DNA of 64,000 bases from Bacillus sp. RO1 (GCF_012524115.1 NZ_JAAZWB010000054.1:1-64000), one strand, 5' to 3'; shown: positions 1 through 11,701, counted from the stretch's first letter. Notes: a model not told the origin generated them from the letters alone. Numbers and translations are program-made.

Positions 1-18
1 ATCAAACTCTCCAATAAA
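1..18 (-). rRNA. 16S rRNA gene, extreme 5' end only (truncated by window edge)
   Basis: Read on the minus strand, the first 18 bases match the conserved 5' start of Bacillus 16S rRNA (TTTATTGGAGAGTTTGAT). The rest of the gene lies outside the window. The position downstream of gyrA fits the rrnO-type operon that follows gyrA in Bacillus. Confidence 0.85.
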
Positions 19-165
19 GAGTCTGAGCTTTTGCTCAAAATTTGCTAGCTTGTGTTACTTAAAATCATTTTGTCGTGTTCCGTAGAACCGACGTTATGAC
101 GCTGTTGTTTTGTTTAGTTTTCAAAGAACTCTTTTGTGTTGCCGCCTTTCAAAAGCGACTTCATT
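19..165 (-). promoter_or_regulatory. rRNA operon leader with boxA-like antitermination signal
   Basis: The minus strand between the rrn promoters and the 16S start carries the TTCTTTGAAAACTAAACAAA motif (about 110-130) found in Bacillus rrn leaders. It resembles the boxA element used for antitermination. No protein gene is visible here. Confidence 0.65.
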
Positions 166-194
166 AATATATCATTTATTTCGTTTTGAGTCAA
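166..194 (-). promoter_or_regulatory. rrn promoter P2 (proximal)
   Basis: Minus-strand TTGACT (189-194) and TATATT (166-171) are separated by exactly 17 bp, a good sigma-A promoter reading into the 16S leader. Confidence 0.75.
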
Positions 195-261
195 CATCTT
201 TTTATTATCTTTTTTCGATAGTTATGTAAGACGCAACTCAATGTCGTTGCTGACTTGATTG

Positions 262-290
262 ATTATAGCATGGGTCGATTAGGAATGCAA
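262..290 (-). promoter_or_regulatory. rrn promoter P1 (distal, extended -10)
   Basis: Minus-strand TTGCAT (285-290), a 17-bp spacer and TATAAT (262-267) preceded by TGC form an extended -10 promoter. Together with the 166-194 promoter it gives the tandem arrangement usual for Bacillus rrn operons. Confidence 0.7.
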
Positions 291-330
291 TTACTTTTTT
301 AATATATTTTTATTTTCTTGTTTGAAACAT

Positions 331-371
331 AAAAAAAGGAAGGAAACCTAACAGATTTCCTTCTTTTTTTC
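331..371 (-). terminator. Rho-independent terminator after the HD-GYP gene
   Basis: GAAGGAAA (339-346) pairs with TTTCCTTC (356-363) and is flanked by A and T runs, so it could act in both directions. It separates the HD-GYP gene from the rrn promoters. Confidence 0.75.
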
Positions 372-394
372 TAATGAGACATATAGCAATGAGG

Positions 395-1465
395 TCATTT
401 TAAAACTTCTTCTATATGAATATCTAATTCTTGATTTAAGGTGAGGAATTGATCGGAGTCGATTTCTCTCACCATTGGCCTAGACGGATGTTGCGGATCG
501 ATAAAGGCAACCTCTGCAATTTTATTATTAGAAAGCTTTATCTTGTCACCTATGCTGAAACTGCAAACATTTGATATGAGAGCTTGAACGATAGAAAGAT
601 CATATTTCCCAAAGGTTTCATGTTTCAGCTGTTCAACCACTTTAAATGGTGATTGTTTGCTGCGGTACTTCCTTGGTGACGTCATTGCATGAAAAACGTC
701 TGCGACTGCAAGTATTTTTGTATAGGTGTGTATTTTGTCTTCTGATAGTCCAAAAGGATAGCCAGTTTTATCGTAGCGTTCATGATGCTGCAATACAGCA
801 AGCTTTATTTCATCCTGAATCACTGGTTGTTTGCTTACCATCTGATAGCTGAAGATAGGGTGTTCTTTTATTTGCGCAAATTCCTCTTTTCTTAAGGCCG
901 CAACATTTTTTAAGATTTTCTGATCGATGCGGGACATACCGCAATCCATTAAGAAGCCAGCTATGCCGACTTGAATGATATCTTTCTTTTTATAGCCAAG
1001 TGACTTCGCTATCGCGGAAGCAATGATGGCCACTGCTACAGAATGATGATAGATATAGTCTTCTTCGTTTGTGTAATGGTAGACGGTAAAAACTTCTTCT
1101 TGATATTGAAGGGATTTTTCGATTAAAGGGATAATTGTCTTGCGAACGGCACTATAATCAATTGGGGCACCTGATCCCCATGCCTCGTACATTTTTTTGT
1201 AAGATTGCGTTGCTTTTAAGTACATCTGTAAGAAGGAATCCTCTTTTGGTTTATCTTCAATCATGGTTAGCAATTGAGGGTTGAAAGGTTGCCCGTTTGA
1301 AAGGAATGCTTCTATTTCGACTTTTTCTACCAAAAAAGACTCTAAAATTTCAATGTGTTGATTTGTCAGAACGGTTCTCTTTGGCATAATCGGTTTTGAT
1401 GTGAGTGCCTTTATTTCTTGTGCCAGAATACATCCTTCCACTAGCTGTTCGGTTTTCACTAACAT
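395..1465 (-). CDS. HD-GYP-type phosphodiesterase-like protein with degenerate HD motif
   Basis: The 356-residue protein has an N-terminal domain of about 110 residues and an HD-GYP-like C-terminal domain. Visible motifs are HHSVAV, the helix that normally carries HDxGK but here reads LMDCGM, then EHPIFSYQ and QHHERYDKTGYPFG. Active HD-GYP proteins hydrolyse cyclic di-nucleotides; the lost His of the HD pair and the lost Lys make catalysis doubtful. I start at ATG 1465, which has GGAGAGAG five bases upstream, rather than further out in the same frame. It lies between gyrA and the rrn operon, where B. subtilis has the unrelated yaaC. The function is not known from the sequence. Confidence 0.8.
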   Translation of the reverse strand: MLVKTEQLVEGCILAQEIKALTSKPIMPKRTVLTNQHIEILESFLVEKVEIEAFLSNGQPFNPQLLTMIEDKPKEDSFLQMYLKATQSYKKMYEAWGSGAPIDYSAVRKTIIPLIEKSLQYQEEVFTVYHYTNEEDYIYHHSVAVAIIASAIAKSLGYKKKDIIQVGIAGFLMDCGMSRIDQKILKNVAALRKEEFAQIKEHPIFSYQMVSKQPVIQDEIKLAVLQHHERYDKTGYPFGLSEDKIHTYTKILAVADVFHAMTSPRKYRSKQSPFKVVEQLKHETFGKYDLSIVQALISNVCSFSIGDKIKLSNNKIAEVAFIDPQHPSRPMVREIDSDQFLTLNQELDIHIEEVLK

Positions 1466-1538
1466 GAACGCTCTCTCCTTATAAACAAAGAGGAACACAT
1501 AAAAGTGCTCCTCTCTTAGAGTTGATCATTTACTCTTC

Positions 1539-4031
1539 TTATTCTTCGACCTCTTCTGTGGAAATTCCTTCTTCCATTTCTGTATCTTCCGTACCATCTT
1601 CTGGCTCATCTTCTTTGTCTACTCTTGCGACTGTTGTCACAAATTCGTTCTCTGCAAGACGAATGAGCTTCACTCCCTGGGTGTTTCGGCCCATTTGTGA
1701 GATTCCGTCGACGGACATACGGATTAGGACGCCACTTGCTGTGATCAGCATTAGGTCTTCCTCAGTGGTTACGGTTTTAACAGATACCAGCTCACCATTA
1801 CGTTCGGTAATATTACATGTTTTAATCCCTTTTCCTCCACGGCTTTGGACACGGTACTCTTCCGCTGGAGTTCGTTTTCCATAACCGTTTTTGGTCACAA
1901 CTAACACATCCAAGCCTTCATCAAGCAGTTCCATTCCTACTACTTCATCATTTTCGGCAATGGAGATTCCTTTTACGCCCGTTGCCGTTCTGCCCATGGA
2001 ACGTACGTCTGTTTCATGGAAGCGTATGAGCATACCGTTTTTCGTTCCAATGATCATTTCTTTTGTGCCATCTGTTAATTTTACAGAAATTAATTCATCA
2101 CTTTCTCGCAATCCAAGGGCAATTAGGCCACCCTTACGGATATTGGCAAATTGAGACAATGGAGAACGCTTGGATATTCCATGCTTTGTTGTAAAGAATA
2201 GATACCAGTCATCCACAAAGTCTTCCACCGGGATAATGGCGTTGACCCATTCTCCTTTTTCCACCTCAAGCAAGTTGATGATTGGAATGCCTTTTGCTGT
2301 ACGGCTGAATTCTGGGATTTCGTACCCTTTTGCACGATACACTTTCCCTTTGTTTGTAAAGAATAATAGCGTATCGTGTGTGGACGTGGTCAAAAGATGT
2401 TCAACAAAGTCATTCTCGTTGGTTCCCATCCCTTGAATTCCACGACCTCCTCTTCGCTGGCTACGGTATGTGGAAAGAGGCAGACGTTTAATATAGCCAT
2501 TATGTGTAAGGGTGATCACGACATTTTGACGTGGAATTAAATCCTCATCTTCAATATTTTCAAAACCGCCAACCATGATCTCCGTACGTCGAGTGTCGTT
2601 GAAGCGTTCTTTTACTTCTGTTAGTTCCTCACGGATAATCTCAAGTACTTTTTCTTCATCTGCAAGGATTGCTTTTAGTTCAGCAATAAGCTGCATGAGT
2701 CCTTGATACTCTTCTTCTATCTTTTCGCGCTCTAAGCCTGTTAGACGTTGTAGACGCATGTCTAGGATTGCTTGTGCTTGTTTCTCAGATAGAGAGAATT
2801 CAGTCATTAAGCCTTCACGGGCTATATCAGCCGTTTGGGAACTACGGATTAAGGTAATTACCGCATCTAAGTGGTCTAGGGCAATCCGTAGACCTTCTAA
2901 GATGTGTGCTCTTGCTTCCGCTTTACGAAGTTCAAATGCCGTACGACGCTTGATTACGACTTTTTGATGTTCTAGGTAGTGATACAGACATTGTTTCAGG
3001 TTTAATACTTTTGGTTCCCCATTTACTAGCGCAAGGAGGTTGATACCAAAGCTTGTTTGAAGGGAAGTCTGTTTATATAAGTTATTTAAAAGGACATTAG
3101 CATTCGCATCTTTTTTAACTTCCATGACGATACGCATTCCATTGCGGTCGGATTCATCACGCAAGTCAGATATGCCTTCTATTTTCTTATCACGAACAAG
3201 GTCCGCGATTTTTTCAATAAGTTTTGCTTTATTCACCTGGTATGGAAGTTCATGAACAAGGATGACTTCTCTGCCATTTGGTTTTGTTTCGATTTCGACT
3301 TTAGCACGAACAGTGATGGAGCCACGACCCGTTTCATAGGCCCTTCTAATACCACTTCTGCCTAAGATTTGTCCCGCTGTCGGGAAGTCTGGCCCTGGAA
3401 TGATTTCCATCAACTCAGGAATGGTAATGTCAGGATCCTTACTTACAGCAAGTACTCCGTCAATGATCTCTCCCAGCTGATGAGGTGGGATATTGGTTGC
3501 CATCCCTACCGCGATACCAGAAGCACCGTTTACAAGCAAGTTTGGAAAACGTGCAGGCAGTACAATCGGCTCTCTTTCGGACCCATCATAGTTATCCTGG
3601 TAATCAATCGTGTCTTTATTGATATCGCGAAGTATCTCCATGGAGATCTTCGACATTCTTGCTTCCGTATAACGCATGGCAGCTGCTGCGTCACCATCGA
3701 CAGATCCAAAGTTTCCGTGACCATCGATTAGCATGTATCGGAAGTTAAAGTCCTGTGCCATACGTACCATTGTGTCGTAAACCGCAGAATCACCATGTGG
3801 ATGGTACTTACCTATTACTTCCCCTACGATACGGGCAGACTTTTTATAGGCTTTATCAGCTGTCATTCCTAAATCATTCATCGCATACAAGATACGTCGG
3901 TGTACAGGTTTCAAGCCGTCCCTTACATCCGGCAAGGCACGGGATACGATAACACTCATGGCATAGTCCAGGAAGGATGTTCTCATTTCCTGACTGATAT
4001 TTATTTCTTTAACTGAGGACCTCTCAGACAT
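1539..4031 (-). CDS. gyrA: DNA gyrase subunit A
   Basis: The 830-residue subunit of type IIA topoisomerase breaks and rejoins DNA while GyrB supplies ATP hydrolysis; together they introduce negative supercoils. The catalytic tyrosine is in AAMRYTEAR (Tyr121). The quinolone region [11 protein letters not shown] has Ser82 and Asp86, the usual susceptible-type residues. The GyrA box QRRGGRG marks the start of the C-terminal DNA-wrapping beta-pinwheel, and the tail is acidic. The start at 4031 (MSERSS) has AGGAGG upstream; an in-frame upstream extension lacks such a site. It follows gyrB in the same direction, but a 336-bp gap holding a repeat element lies between them. Confidence 0.98.
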   Translation of the reverse strand: MSERSSVKEINISQEMRTSFLDYAMSVIVSRALPDVRDGLKPVHRRILYAMNDLGMTADKAYKKSARIVGEVIGKYHPHGDSAVYDTMVRMAQDFNFRYMLIDGHGNFGSVDGDAAAAMRYTEARMSKISMEILRDINKDTIDYQDNYDGSEREPIVLPARFPNLLVNGASGIAVGMATNIPPHQLGEIIDGVLAVSKDPDITIPELMEIIPGPDFPTAGQILGRSGIRRAYETGRGSITVRAKVEIETKPNGREVILVHELPYQVNKAKLIEKIADLVRDKKIEGISDLRDESDRNGMRIVMEVKKDANANVLLNNLYKQTSLQTSFGINLLALVNGEPKVLNLKQCLYHYLEHQKVVIKRRTAFELRKAEARAHILEGLRIALDHLDAVITLIRSSQTADIAREGLMTEFSLSEKQAQAILDMRLQRLTGLEREKIEEEYQGLMQLIAELKAILADEEKVLEIIREELTEVKERFNDTRRTEIMVGGFENIEDEDLIPRQNVVITLTHNGYIKRLPLSTYRSQRRGGRGIQGMGTNENDFVEHLLTTSTHDTLLFFTNKGKVYRAKGYEIPEFSRTAKGIPIINLLEVEKGEWVNAIIPVEDFVDDWYLFFTTKHGISKRSPLSQFANIRKGGLIALGLRESDELISVKLTDGTKEMIIGTKNGMLIRFHETDVRSMGRTATGVKGISIAENDEVVGMELLDEGLDVLVVTKNGYGKRTPAEEYRVQSRGGKGIKTCNITERNGELVSVKTVTTEEDLMLITASGVLIRMSVDGISQMGRNTQGVKLIRLAENEFVTTVARVDKEDEPEDGTEDTEMEEGISTEEVEE

Positions 4032-4161
4032 AATAACGAACCTCCTTGCGAAATGTGAGTTCAAGACTACATTCGCTTTCGCTCTTCTCTATGTAAAAGA
4101 CAGGATAGCATGACACGGCGCCAGTGAATTATCACTAAATTCTTGGTCTTTGTTAAAAACC

Positions 4162-4292
4162 GCTCTTGATTTTCACCAATGGCTTCGCTTTCCGCGGGGC
4201 GGCCTTGAGCCTCCTCGGGCTTTGCCCTGCGGGGTTTCAACATTGCCGCTATTCTCCCGCTGGAGTCTTCGCCGTTTGCTCCAATCACCAGC
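4162..4292 (-). repeat. Dispersed ~130-bp intergenic repeat, copy 1
   Basis: This is one of six related GC-rich blocks in the window. On the minus strand it carries the family signature GGCGAAGACTCC...GAGGAGGCTCAAG...CGCGGAAAGCGAAGCC. The ends are imperfect inverted repeats (GCTCTTGATT at 4162-4171, AATCACCAGC at 4283-4292). It lies between gyrA and gyrB. The open frame across it is not a gene. Confidence 0.85.
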
Positions 4293-4367
4293 TAGAAACC
4301 ATTAGAACTTTAGTCTTCATTTTTAGTGGCTCGGCATAGCTATCCCGCTTTTTTATGGATTCTTAGG

Positions 4368-6317
<1,950 letters not shown>

Positions 6318-6382
6318 TTATTTCTACACAATAGACTGGCTGTCCTTTTGGGCAACAAACGCATCTATAATAGGCAGTTTCT

Positions 6383-6631
6383 CTAATAAAGGAACTCCTC
6401 CATCGAGGTATCCATTCTTTTTTTCAGGGTTGTTGAGGCTAGCGGAGAAAGGTATATGTTTTCTTCGGTAATCACGATTGATTTGATGTCATGTTTACTG
6501 ATATTTTTAATGGATTTGTCTGCTACTTCCGGGAGAGTACTTTTCCAGTCAGATTGCAGAAGCCTGCGATCTAAAATAGCGATAATTTTAGAAGCGCGCA
6601 CCATTACTTCTTCTCCAATATGCAAATACAT
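6383..6631 (-). CDS. remB: Extracellular matrix regulator RemB (DUF370 family)
   Basis: This 82-residue protein (YaaB in B. subtilis) begins MYLHIGEEVMV, typical of the RemA/RemB DUF370 family. In B. subtilis, RemB is linked to activation of biofilm matrix genes; RemA is the characterised DNA-binding member. GAGGTGAAGGATC lies just before the ATG. It is 11 bp from recF in the same direction, so the two are likely co-transcribed. Confidence 0.92.
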   Translation of the reverse strand: MYLHIGEEVMVRASKIIAILDRRLLQSDWKSTLPEVADKSIKNISKHDIKSIVITEENIYLSPLASTTLKKRMDTSMEEFLY

Positions 6632-6642
6632 GATCCTTCACC

Positions 6643-7764
6643 TCAATTTCGTTTCTTGATCGTACCGGAGACCACCTCATATGTAGCCGCTTGTTTCAGG
6701 GTATGATGGTCGATTCCATCTACACTTGTTGTTGTCACGAAGGTTTGAACCTTCCCCTGAATGGTGTTTAAAAGATGGGACTGTCTATAATCATCCAACT
6801 CAGATAATACGTCATCGAGGAGCAGTATTGGATATTCCCCTACTACCGAGTGAATGAGATCTATCTCTGCAAGCTTCAGCGACAGAGCTGTCGTACGCTG
6901 TTGTCCTTGTGATCCGAATGTCTGGACATCTTTTCCGTTCACTTGAAAGAGCAGGTCATCACGATGGGGACCAAATAGTGTCACGCCTCTTTCAATTTCT
7001 CTATCTTTTATTTTATCAAACTTTTCGTTATATGCTTCTATCATTTTCGACAAGTTTGTTGTTTCTGATACATAATCAATGGATGGTTTGTAGATAATAG
7101 TCAATTCTTCCAAATCACGGCTGATGCTTTTATGAATTGGCTGAGCCCAGCTTTGCAGCAATTGAACGAATTCCTGCCTCTTTTCCGTCACGCTCGCAGC
7201 CAATTCTATAAGCTGCTCTGTTAATACAAATAGCATAGTTTCGTCTTTTTGCTTTCTCGTCTGTAACTGCTTCAAGTAATGATTGCGCTGTTGAAGTACT
7301 TTTTGATACCTCGACAGATCATGCATATACCGTGGTGATACTTGCCCAAGTTCCATATCTATAAAACGTCGTCTCACCTGAGGACTACCTTTTACAAGGG
7401 TTAAATCCTCAGGTGCAAACATGACGATATTCATATTTCCGATATACTGACTTAATTTGGTTTGTTCGATATGATTGATCTTTGCTTTTTTCCCTTTTTT
7501 ACTTATGACCAGTTGCAGCGGCAACTCTCCATTCCGTTTATGTATCCTGCCTTCTATTTTACCATATTCTTCGTCCCATCTGATAAGATCTTTATCATTG
7601 GACGTCCTATGTGATTTTGCCATTGCCAATACATAGATAGATTCCATCACATTTGTCTTTCCTTGTGCGTTTTCTCCTAATATGACATTCACACCATTTT
7701 CAAATACGGCATGCAAGCTTTCATAATTGCGATAGTGTCTTAAGGTCAATTCTTCAATATACAA
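6643..7764 (-). CDS. recF: DNA replication and repair protein RecF
   Basis: This 373-residue SMC-like ATPase loads RecA at single-strand gaps with RecO and RecR. The Walker A motif [15 protein letters not shown] is near residue 30. The ABC signature ([17 protein letters not shown]) and Walker B ([13 protein letters not shown]) are near the C-terminus. Length and start ([14 protein letters not shown]) match Bacillus RecF. It lies 14 bp downstream of yaaA. Confidence 0.97.
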   Translation of the reverse strand: MYIEELTLRHYRNYESLHAVFENGVNVILGENAQGKTNVMESIYVLAMAKSHRTSNDKDLIRWDEEYGKIEGRIHKRNGELPLQLVISKKGKKAKINHIEQTKLSQYIGNMNIVMFAPEDLTLVKGSPQVRRRFIDMELGQVSPRYMHDLSRYQKVLQQRNHYLKQLQTRKQKDETMLFVLTEQLIELAASVTEKRQEFVQLLQSWAQPIHKSISRDLEELTIIYKPSIDYVSETTNLSKMIEAYNEKFDKIKDREIERGVTLFGPHRDDLLFQVNGKDVQTFGSQGQQRTTALSLKLAEIDLIHSVVGEYPILLLDDVLSELDDYRQSHLLNTIQGKVQTFVTTTSVDGIDHHTLKQAATYEVVSGTIKKRN

Positions 7765-7778
7765 TCTATATCACCAAC

Positions 7779-7994
7779 TCATCCGGAAACAACGACATAT
7801 TTTCCATGACCATCTATTTCGATTACATCTTGTACTTTCAGCTTTCTTCCTCTTCTATCTTCAAGCTCTCCGTTCACTTTCACTTCGTATTCTGAAAGAA
7901 ACCATTTTGCCATCCCGCCTGATTGAATGACGTCGGCCAGCTTTAAGAATTGTCCAAGTGTAATCATTTCTGTTGAAATTTGAATTTCTGTCAT
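7779..7994 (-). CDS. yaaA: S4-domain RNA-binding protein YaaA (RlbA)
   Basis: The 71-residue protein is essentially a single S4 RNA-binding domain (LGQFLKLADVIQSGGMAKWFL...VKVNGELEDRRGRKL). In B. subtilis the orthologue between dnaN and recF is associated with ribosome assembly. Synteny and length agree. Confidence 0.93.
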   Translation of the reverse strand: MTEIQISTEMITLGQFLKLADVIQSGGMAKWFLSEYEVKVNGELEDRRGRKLKVQDVIEIDGHGKYVVVSG

Positions 7995-8137
7995 TAGTTC
8001 GCGCTCACTTTCTTATTAGGGATAAGTATTTCTTATACTATTCCCTTATTGTCTACTTCCTATTGTACTAGAACTTCTCCATATAGAAAAGAAAGCCACT
8101 AGGAATGGTCACTAGCAGCTTTCTAAGACTATATTCA

Positions 8138-9274
8138 TTAGTACGTTCTCACTGGCAGGATCAGTTGAAGCATGGAATCATCATGTAATGTTTTGATGAC
8201 AAACGGCCTCATCGCACCGGTGAAATTTATTAGTATCTCGTTTCCTTCAAGCGCTTTTAAAGCATCCATCATATATTTTGCGCTAAAAGAAATTTTGAGT
8301 TCTTCTCCCTCAATGGAGTTGCTTTGTACTTGTTCCACTACTTTTCCGACTTCTGGAGAATTAGAGGATACTTCAAGTGTATCAGACTCTAAAGTGGCAA
8401 GCTTTACTACATTGTTTCGTCCCTCTCTTGCAAGTAAGCTCGCACGATCAATCGCCTGAAGGAACTCTTTCGTTGTTACCGTGATATCTGTTTTACTTTC
8501 AGCAGGAATTAATCGGGAAGTATCCGGATAGTTTCCATCAAGCAGACGGGAGAAGAAAAGAATATTTTTTGCTTTGAAAAGTACTTGGTTCTCCGTCATG
8601 ACGATATCAAGCAATTCGTTTGTATCATCTAAGATTTTATTTAATTCATTCAAACTCTTACCAGGAATGACTACATTGCACGTAATGTCATTTTCCGCTT
8701 CTACCTTTGCTTTGCGTAAAGCCAAGCGATGGCTATCTGTTGCAATACAGGTAAGCTCGTGATTTTCAAGCTTCCAGTTTACACCTGTCAAGATAGGGCG
8801 TGTTTCTGAGGTGGACACTGCAAAGACAGTTTGTCGAATAATGTTTTTTAGTAGATCAGTTGGAACACGAAATACGTTTTGTTCCTCTACTTGTGGCAAA
8901 TGCGGATATTCAGCAGCATCTTGTCCATTTAGGTTAAATTCCGATTTTCCAGAACGAATGGTTGTTACATATTGGTTTTGGACCTCGATTTCGACGGTAT
9001 CCATTGGAAGTTTTTTAATAATTTCACTAAAGAATCGGGCTTGCAGTACAACACTTCCAGCAGTTTTCACTTCGACATTTTCCGATCCATCTTCTTCACA
9101 AGGAATGAAGGATTCAATGGAGATATCAGAATCACTTCCAGTAAGGGTAACTCCTTCTTCTGTAGCGACAATCTTTATTCCAGTCAGAATTGGAATGGTT
9201 GTTCGGGAAGAGACCGCTTTTAGTACATCTTGAACGCTTTGAACTAACTTGTCGCGTTGGATAATAAATTTCAT
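8138..9274 (-). CDS. dnaN: DNA polymerase III subunit beta (sliding clamp)
   Basis: The 378-residue ring-forming clamp tethers the replicative polymerase to DNA. The start MKFIIQRDKLVQSV and the ending MLQLILPVRTY are typical of Firmicute DnaN. AAGGAGG lies upstream of the ATG. It follows dnaA across the AT-rich unwinding region. Confidence 0.98.
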   Translation of the reverse strand: MKFIIQRDKLVQSVQDVLKAVSSRTTIPILTGIKIVATEEGVTLTGSDSDISIESFIPCEEDGSENVEVKTAGSVVLQARFFSEIIKKLPMDTVEIEVQNQYVTTIRSGKSEFNLNGQDAAEYPHLPQVEEQNVFRVPTDLLKNIIRQTVFAVSTSETRPILTGVNWKLENHELTCIATDSHRLALRKAKVEAENDITCNVVIPGKSLNELNKILDDTNELLDIVMTENQVLFKAKNILFFSRLLDGNYPDTSRLIPAESKTDITVTTKEFLQAIDRASLLAREGRNNVVKLATLESDTLEVSSNSPEVGKVVEQVQSNSIEGEELKISFSAKYMMDALKALEGNEILINFTGAMRPFVIKTLHDDSMLQLILPVRTY

Positions 9275-9326
9275 TGTAATCCTCCTTAATGGGCAGGTCT
9301 ATTTATATATTTTATTAATAAAAAAC

Positions 9327-9365
9327 TAGTAGAAGTAATAGTAGGGGCTGTGATTATGTGGATAA
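9327..9365. other. oriC unwinding region: DnaA-trio next to a GC cluster and a DnaA box
   Basis: Six consecutive trinucleotides TAG-TAG-AAG-TAA-TAG-TAG (9327-9344) match the DnaA-trio pattern that B. subtilis DnaA uses to load on single strands. They abut a GGGGC cluster and a perfect DnaA box TGTGGATAA (9357-9365). The stretch on the other side (9300-9325) is almost pure A/T. Order and polarity agree with the B. subtilis dnaA-dnaN unwinding site; function is inferred. Confidence 0.8.
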
Positions 9366-9390
9366 CTCGCATTTTTGTTACGAAGAGTAG

Positions 9391-9439
9391 ATATCCACAT
9401 GTGAATAACCTGTGTTTAACCAAGTACCACTTATGCACA
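9391..9439. other. oriC DnaA-box cluster downstream of dnaA
   Basis: ATATCCACA (9391-9399), TGTGAATAA (9400-9408) and TTATGCACA (9431-9439) are one-mismatch or near DnaA boxes beside the perfect box at 9357-9365. Together they form the dnaA-dnaN part of a bipartite origin. Confidence 0.75.
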
Positions 9440-9466
9440 GTTTCCACTATTGTTCTATTAAACATC

Positions 9467-9592
9467 GCAGAAGATCTCCGCACTTGGCTTCGCTTTCCGC
9501 AGGGCAGTGCTTGAGCCTCCTCACTTCGTTGCGGGGTCTCAACCTACCGCTACCTCCCGCCGGAGTCTTCGCCCTGTGCTCCAATCTACTGC
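9467..9592 (-). repeat. Dispersed ~125-bp intergenic repeat, copy 2
   Basis: Same family and orientation as the 4162-4292 copy: minus-strand GGCGAAGACTCCGGCGGGAG, GAGGAGGCTCAAGC and GGAAAGCGAAGCC. The termini GCAGAAGATC (9467-9476) and AATCTACTGC (9583-9592) are imperfect inverted repeats. It lies inside the dnaA-dnaN intergenic part of oriC. Confidence 0.85.
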
Positions 9593-9604
9593 TAAGGTTA
9601 ACTA

Positions 9605-10951
9605 TTAACTTTTAAGGGAGTTGGCAATTGATTGTATTTGTTTTTGCAATGTTGTATCTGTTTTTACGAGATTAGAGATCTTTTCATGGGCATGAATAAC
9701 GGTCGTATGATCTCGCCCTCCGAATTCTTCTCCAATTTTCGGCAAGGAATAATCTGTGAGTTCCCTTGATAGGTACATGGCAATTTGTCGAGGGAAAGCC
9801 ACCGATTTCGTTCGTTTCTTTGCTTTGAAATCTTCTAATTTGACATTGTATTCTTCTCCAACGGTTCGTTGTATGTCATGAATGGTCACTACTCTAGGCT
9901 TAGAGCTTGGAATGATATCTTTAAGTGCTTCTGCTGCCAAGTCAGCATTAATATCCTTATTGATCAGGGAGGAATAGGCAACCACTCGGATAAGTGCTCC
10001 CTCAAGTTCGCGGATATTAGAATCAATTTGATTAGCGATGTAGAGCATCACTTCATTTGGGATATCTAACCCTTCTGCTTTTGCTTTCTTACGCAAGATA
10101 GCGATACGGGTTTCTAAATCTGGTGGTGTGATATCTGTAATCAAGCCCCACTCAAAACGGGATCTCAGGCGGTCTTCCAATGTCGGAATTTCTTTTGGAG
10201 GCCGGTCACTAGAGATGACAATCTGTTTGCTTTCTTCGTGCAATGTATTGAATGTATGGAAAAATTCCTCTTGCGTTTGTTCTTTTCCGGCAAGGAATTG
10301 AATATCATCAATAAGCAACACATCGACATTTCGATATTTATTGCGAAAATCGACAGCCTTGTTGTCACGAATAGAATTAATGAATTCATTGGTGAATTTC
10401 TCAGATGATAAATAGACCACCTTTGCAGCAGGATTATGCTCAATAACATAATGGCCGATGGCATGCATTAAGTGGGTTTTTCCTAATCCTACTCCCCCGT
10501 AAATAAAAAGAGGATTATAGGCTTTAGCTGGAGCTTCAGCTACTGCCAAAGAGGCAGCATGGGCAAACCTGTTTCCAGAACCGATGACGAATGTGTCGAA
10601 TGTGTATTTTGGATTCAGCATATTTTGAGGAATTTCGATCATATCATCGTCTTTTTTCACTTTTGCAGGAGGAGTATTTATCTCTATCTCTTCATCTGCT
10701 TGGTTTTGAGGAATAATAAATTTAATGGATAATTCTTCACCAGTGATTTCAGAGATGGTTTCTCCGATCAGACCGGAATACCTGGATTCGAGCCAGTCAC
10801 GTGCAAATTCATTTGGTGCAGTGATTACGAGATTATCTCCCTGCAAAGAATGAGCTTTTGTGCTCTTCAACCATGTTTCAAAGCTGGGCTTACTTATTTT
10901 TTTCTCTATCTGATTTAATGCTTTGACCCATAGATCAGAAATATTTTTCAT
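9605..10951 (-). CDS. dnaA: Chromosomal replication initiator DnaA
   Basis: The 448-residue AAA+ initiator binds DnaA boxes and opens oriC. It has an N-terminal domain I ([24 protein letters not shown]), a linker, an AAA+ core with Walker [17 protein letters not shown] and Walker [15 protein letters not shown], and the C-terminal DNA-binding signature [15 protein letters not shown]. Two adjacent ATGs (10954, 10951) follow AAGGGGG; 10951 has the better spacing and matches the usual M-x-N-I start. DnaA boxes upstream suggest autoregulation. Confidence 0.98.
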   Translation of the reverse strand: MKNISDLWVKALNQIEKKISKPSFETWLKSTKAHSLQGDNLVITAPNEFARDWLESRYSGLIGETISEITGEELSIKFIIPQNQADEEIEINTPPAKVKKDDDMIEIPQNMLNPKYTFDTFVIGSGNRFAHAASLAVAEAPAKAYNPLFIYGGVGLGKTHLMHAIGHYVIEHNPAAKVVYLSSEKFTNEFINSIRDNKAVDFRNKYRNVDVLLIDDIQFLAGKEQTQEEFFHTFNTLHEESKQIVISSDRPPKEIPTLEDRLRSRFEWGLITDITPPDLETRIAILRKKAKAEGLDIPNEVMLYIANQIDSNIRELEGALIRVVAYSSLINKDINADLAAEALKDIIPSSKPRVVTIHDIQRTVGEEYNVKLEDFKAKKRTKSVAFPRQIAMYLSRELTDYSLPKIGEEFGGRDHTTVIHAHEKISNLVKTDTTLQKQIQSIANSLKS

Positions 10952-10971
10952 CATGAATCCCCCTTTCGTTT

Positions 10972-11006
10972 GTGTCTGGCACCTTATTGACAATAGAAAA
11001 AGGTGC
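10972..11006. repeat. REP-like short palindromic sequence upstream of dnaA
   Basis: GTGTCTGGCACC (10972-10983) followed by AGGTGC (11001-11006) resembles the short GTGTCxGGCACC/GGTGCC palindromes scattered through many Bacillus genomes. It lies in the 5' untranslated region of dnaA. Confidence 0.45.
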
Positions 11007-11091
11007 TTATCTGTACAAGTTTTGTTCAACAAACACTCTGCTAGAAAAACACCCGTTGTATGTTTATTCATTCATATACTGTGAAAAAGAT

Positions 11092-11121
11092 ATTATATAG
11101 TAGAAAAGTAGTTTTCGACAA
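11092..11121 (-). promoter_or_regulatory. Probable dnaA promoter
   Basis: Minus-strand TTGTCG (11116-11121), an 18-bp spacer and a perfect TATAAT (11092-11097) read toward dnaA. The DnaA-box-like TGTGGACAA at 11133-11141 is just upstream, which suits autorepression. Confidence 0.55.
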
Positions 11122-11132
11122 AAAACCGCACC

Positions 11133-11394
11133 TGTGGACAAATACTTACACACACCCTTGGATAACTATCCACACCTTATCCACAATCTGTGGAAAACTA
11201 TTTTCTGTTAATCATTTATTAAGAGTGAAAACACAATAATAATATCAAAAAAAACCTTATGTTGCAATTGCTTTTTGTGATTATCCACAACTACCACAAA
11301 TTGTGGAGAAAAGTTTTCCACAACACAAGATACTGTGTAAACCTTGTCGATAAGTGTTGTGGATGACGAAAAATAGCGAAAAAAGTTATTCACA
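11133..11394. other. oriC DnaA-box cluster upstream of dnaA
   Basis: Perfect boxes TTATCCACA lie at 11177-11185 and 11281-11289. Near-matches lie at 11133-11141, 11189-11197, 11302-11310, 11314-11322, 11358-11366 and 11386-11394 (TTATTCACA). The density and the position between dnaA and rpmH match the upstream DnaA-box region of the Bacillus origin. No credible gene lies here. Confidence 0.88.
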
Positions 11395-11417
11395 GGTTGA
11401 AAAAAGTTAGATGCATA

Positions 11418-11556
11418 AAAGGGGTCAGACCCTTTATTGCGATTTTAAAATTAGTGTGGAAGGTTGAGTGTTTGTTTTCGAGAGGTTCCAGATCCCGACA
11501 TTGAAATAGCTTAGCAAGATTAAAGTTTGTTTTCGGGGTCAGGCACCTATGGCACC
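11418..11556. repeat. REP-like palindromes in the oriC-rpmH gap
   Basis: AAAGGGGTCAGACCCTTT (11418-11435) is a near-perfect palindrome. GGGGTCAGGCACC (11535-11547) followed by GGCACC (11551-11556) is a related short repeat. Such GGGTCAGACCC-type elements resemble REP sequences linked to REP-associated tyrosine transposases in Firmicutes. No transposase is present in the window. Confidence 0.5.
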
Positions 11557-11671
11557 TTTTGTTTGATTTTTGTTGTTGGTTTGATGAAATGAATTGGGTT
11601 GTTAGTTTTTACTATATAAAAAGAAAGGGTTGCTTTGTCGGGCTGGGGAATTTATACTTACATTTGGGAAG

Positions 11672-11701
11672 TTGACATTCCGATGGTATATTCTCTATAA
11701 T
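11672..11701 (+). promoter_or_regulatory. Probable rpmH promoter
   Basis: TTGACA (11672-11677), an 18-bp spacer and TATAAT (11696-11701) give a consensus sigma-A promoter about 150 bp before rpmH. Confidence 0.75.

Noticed and set aside
4067-4288. Open frame between gyrA and gyrB
   Set aside because: It reads through the dispersed intergenic repeat, and equivalent frames in other copies do not agree in phase or sequence.
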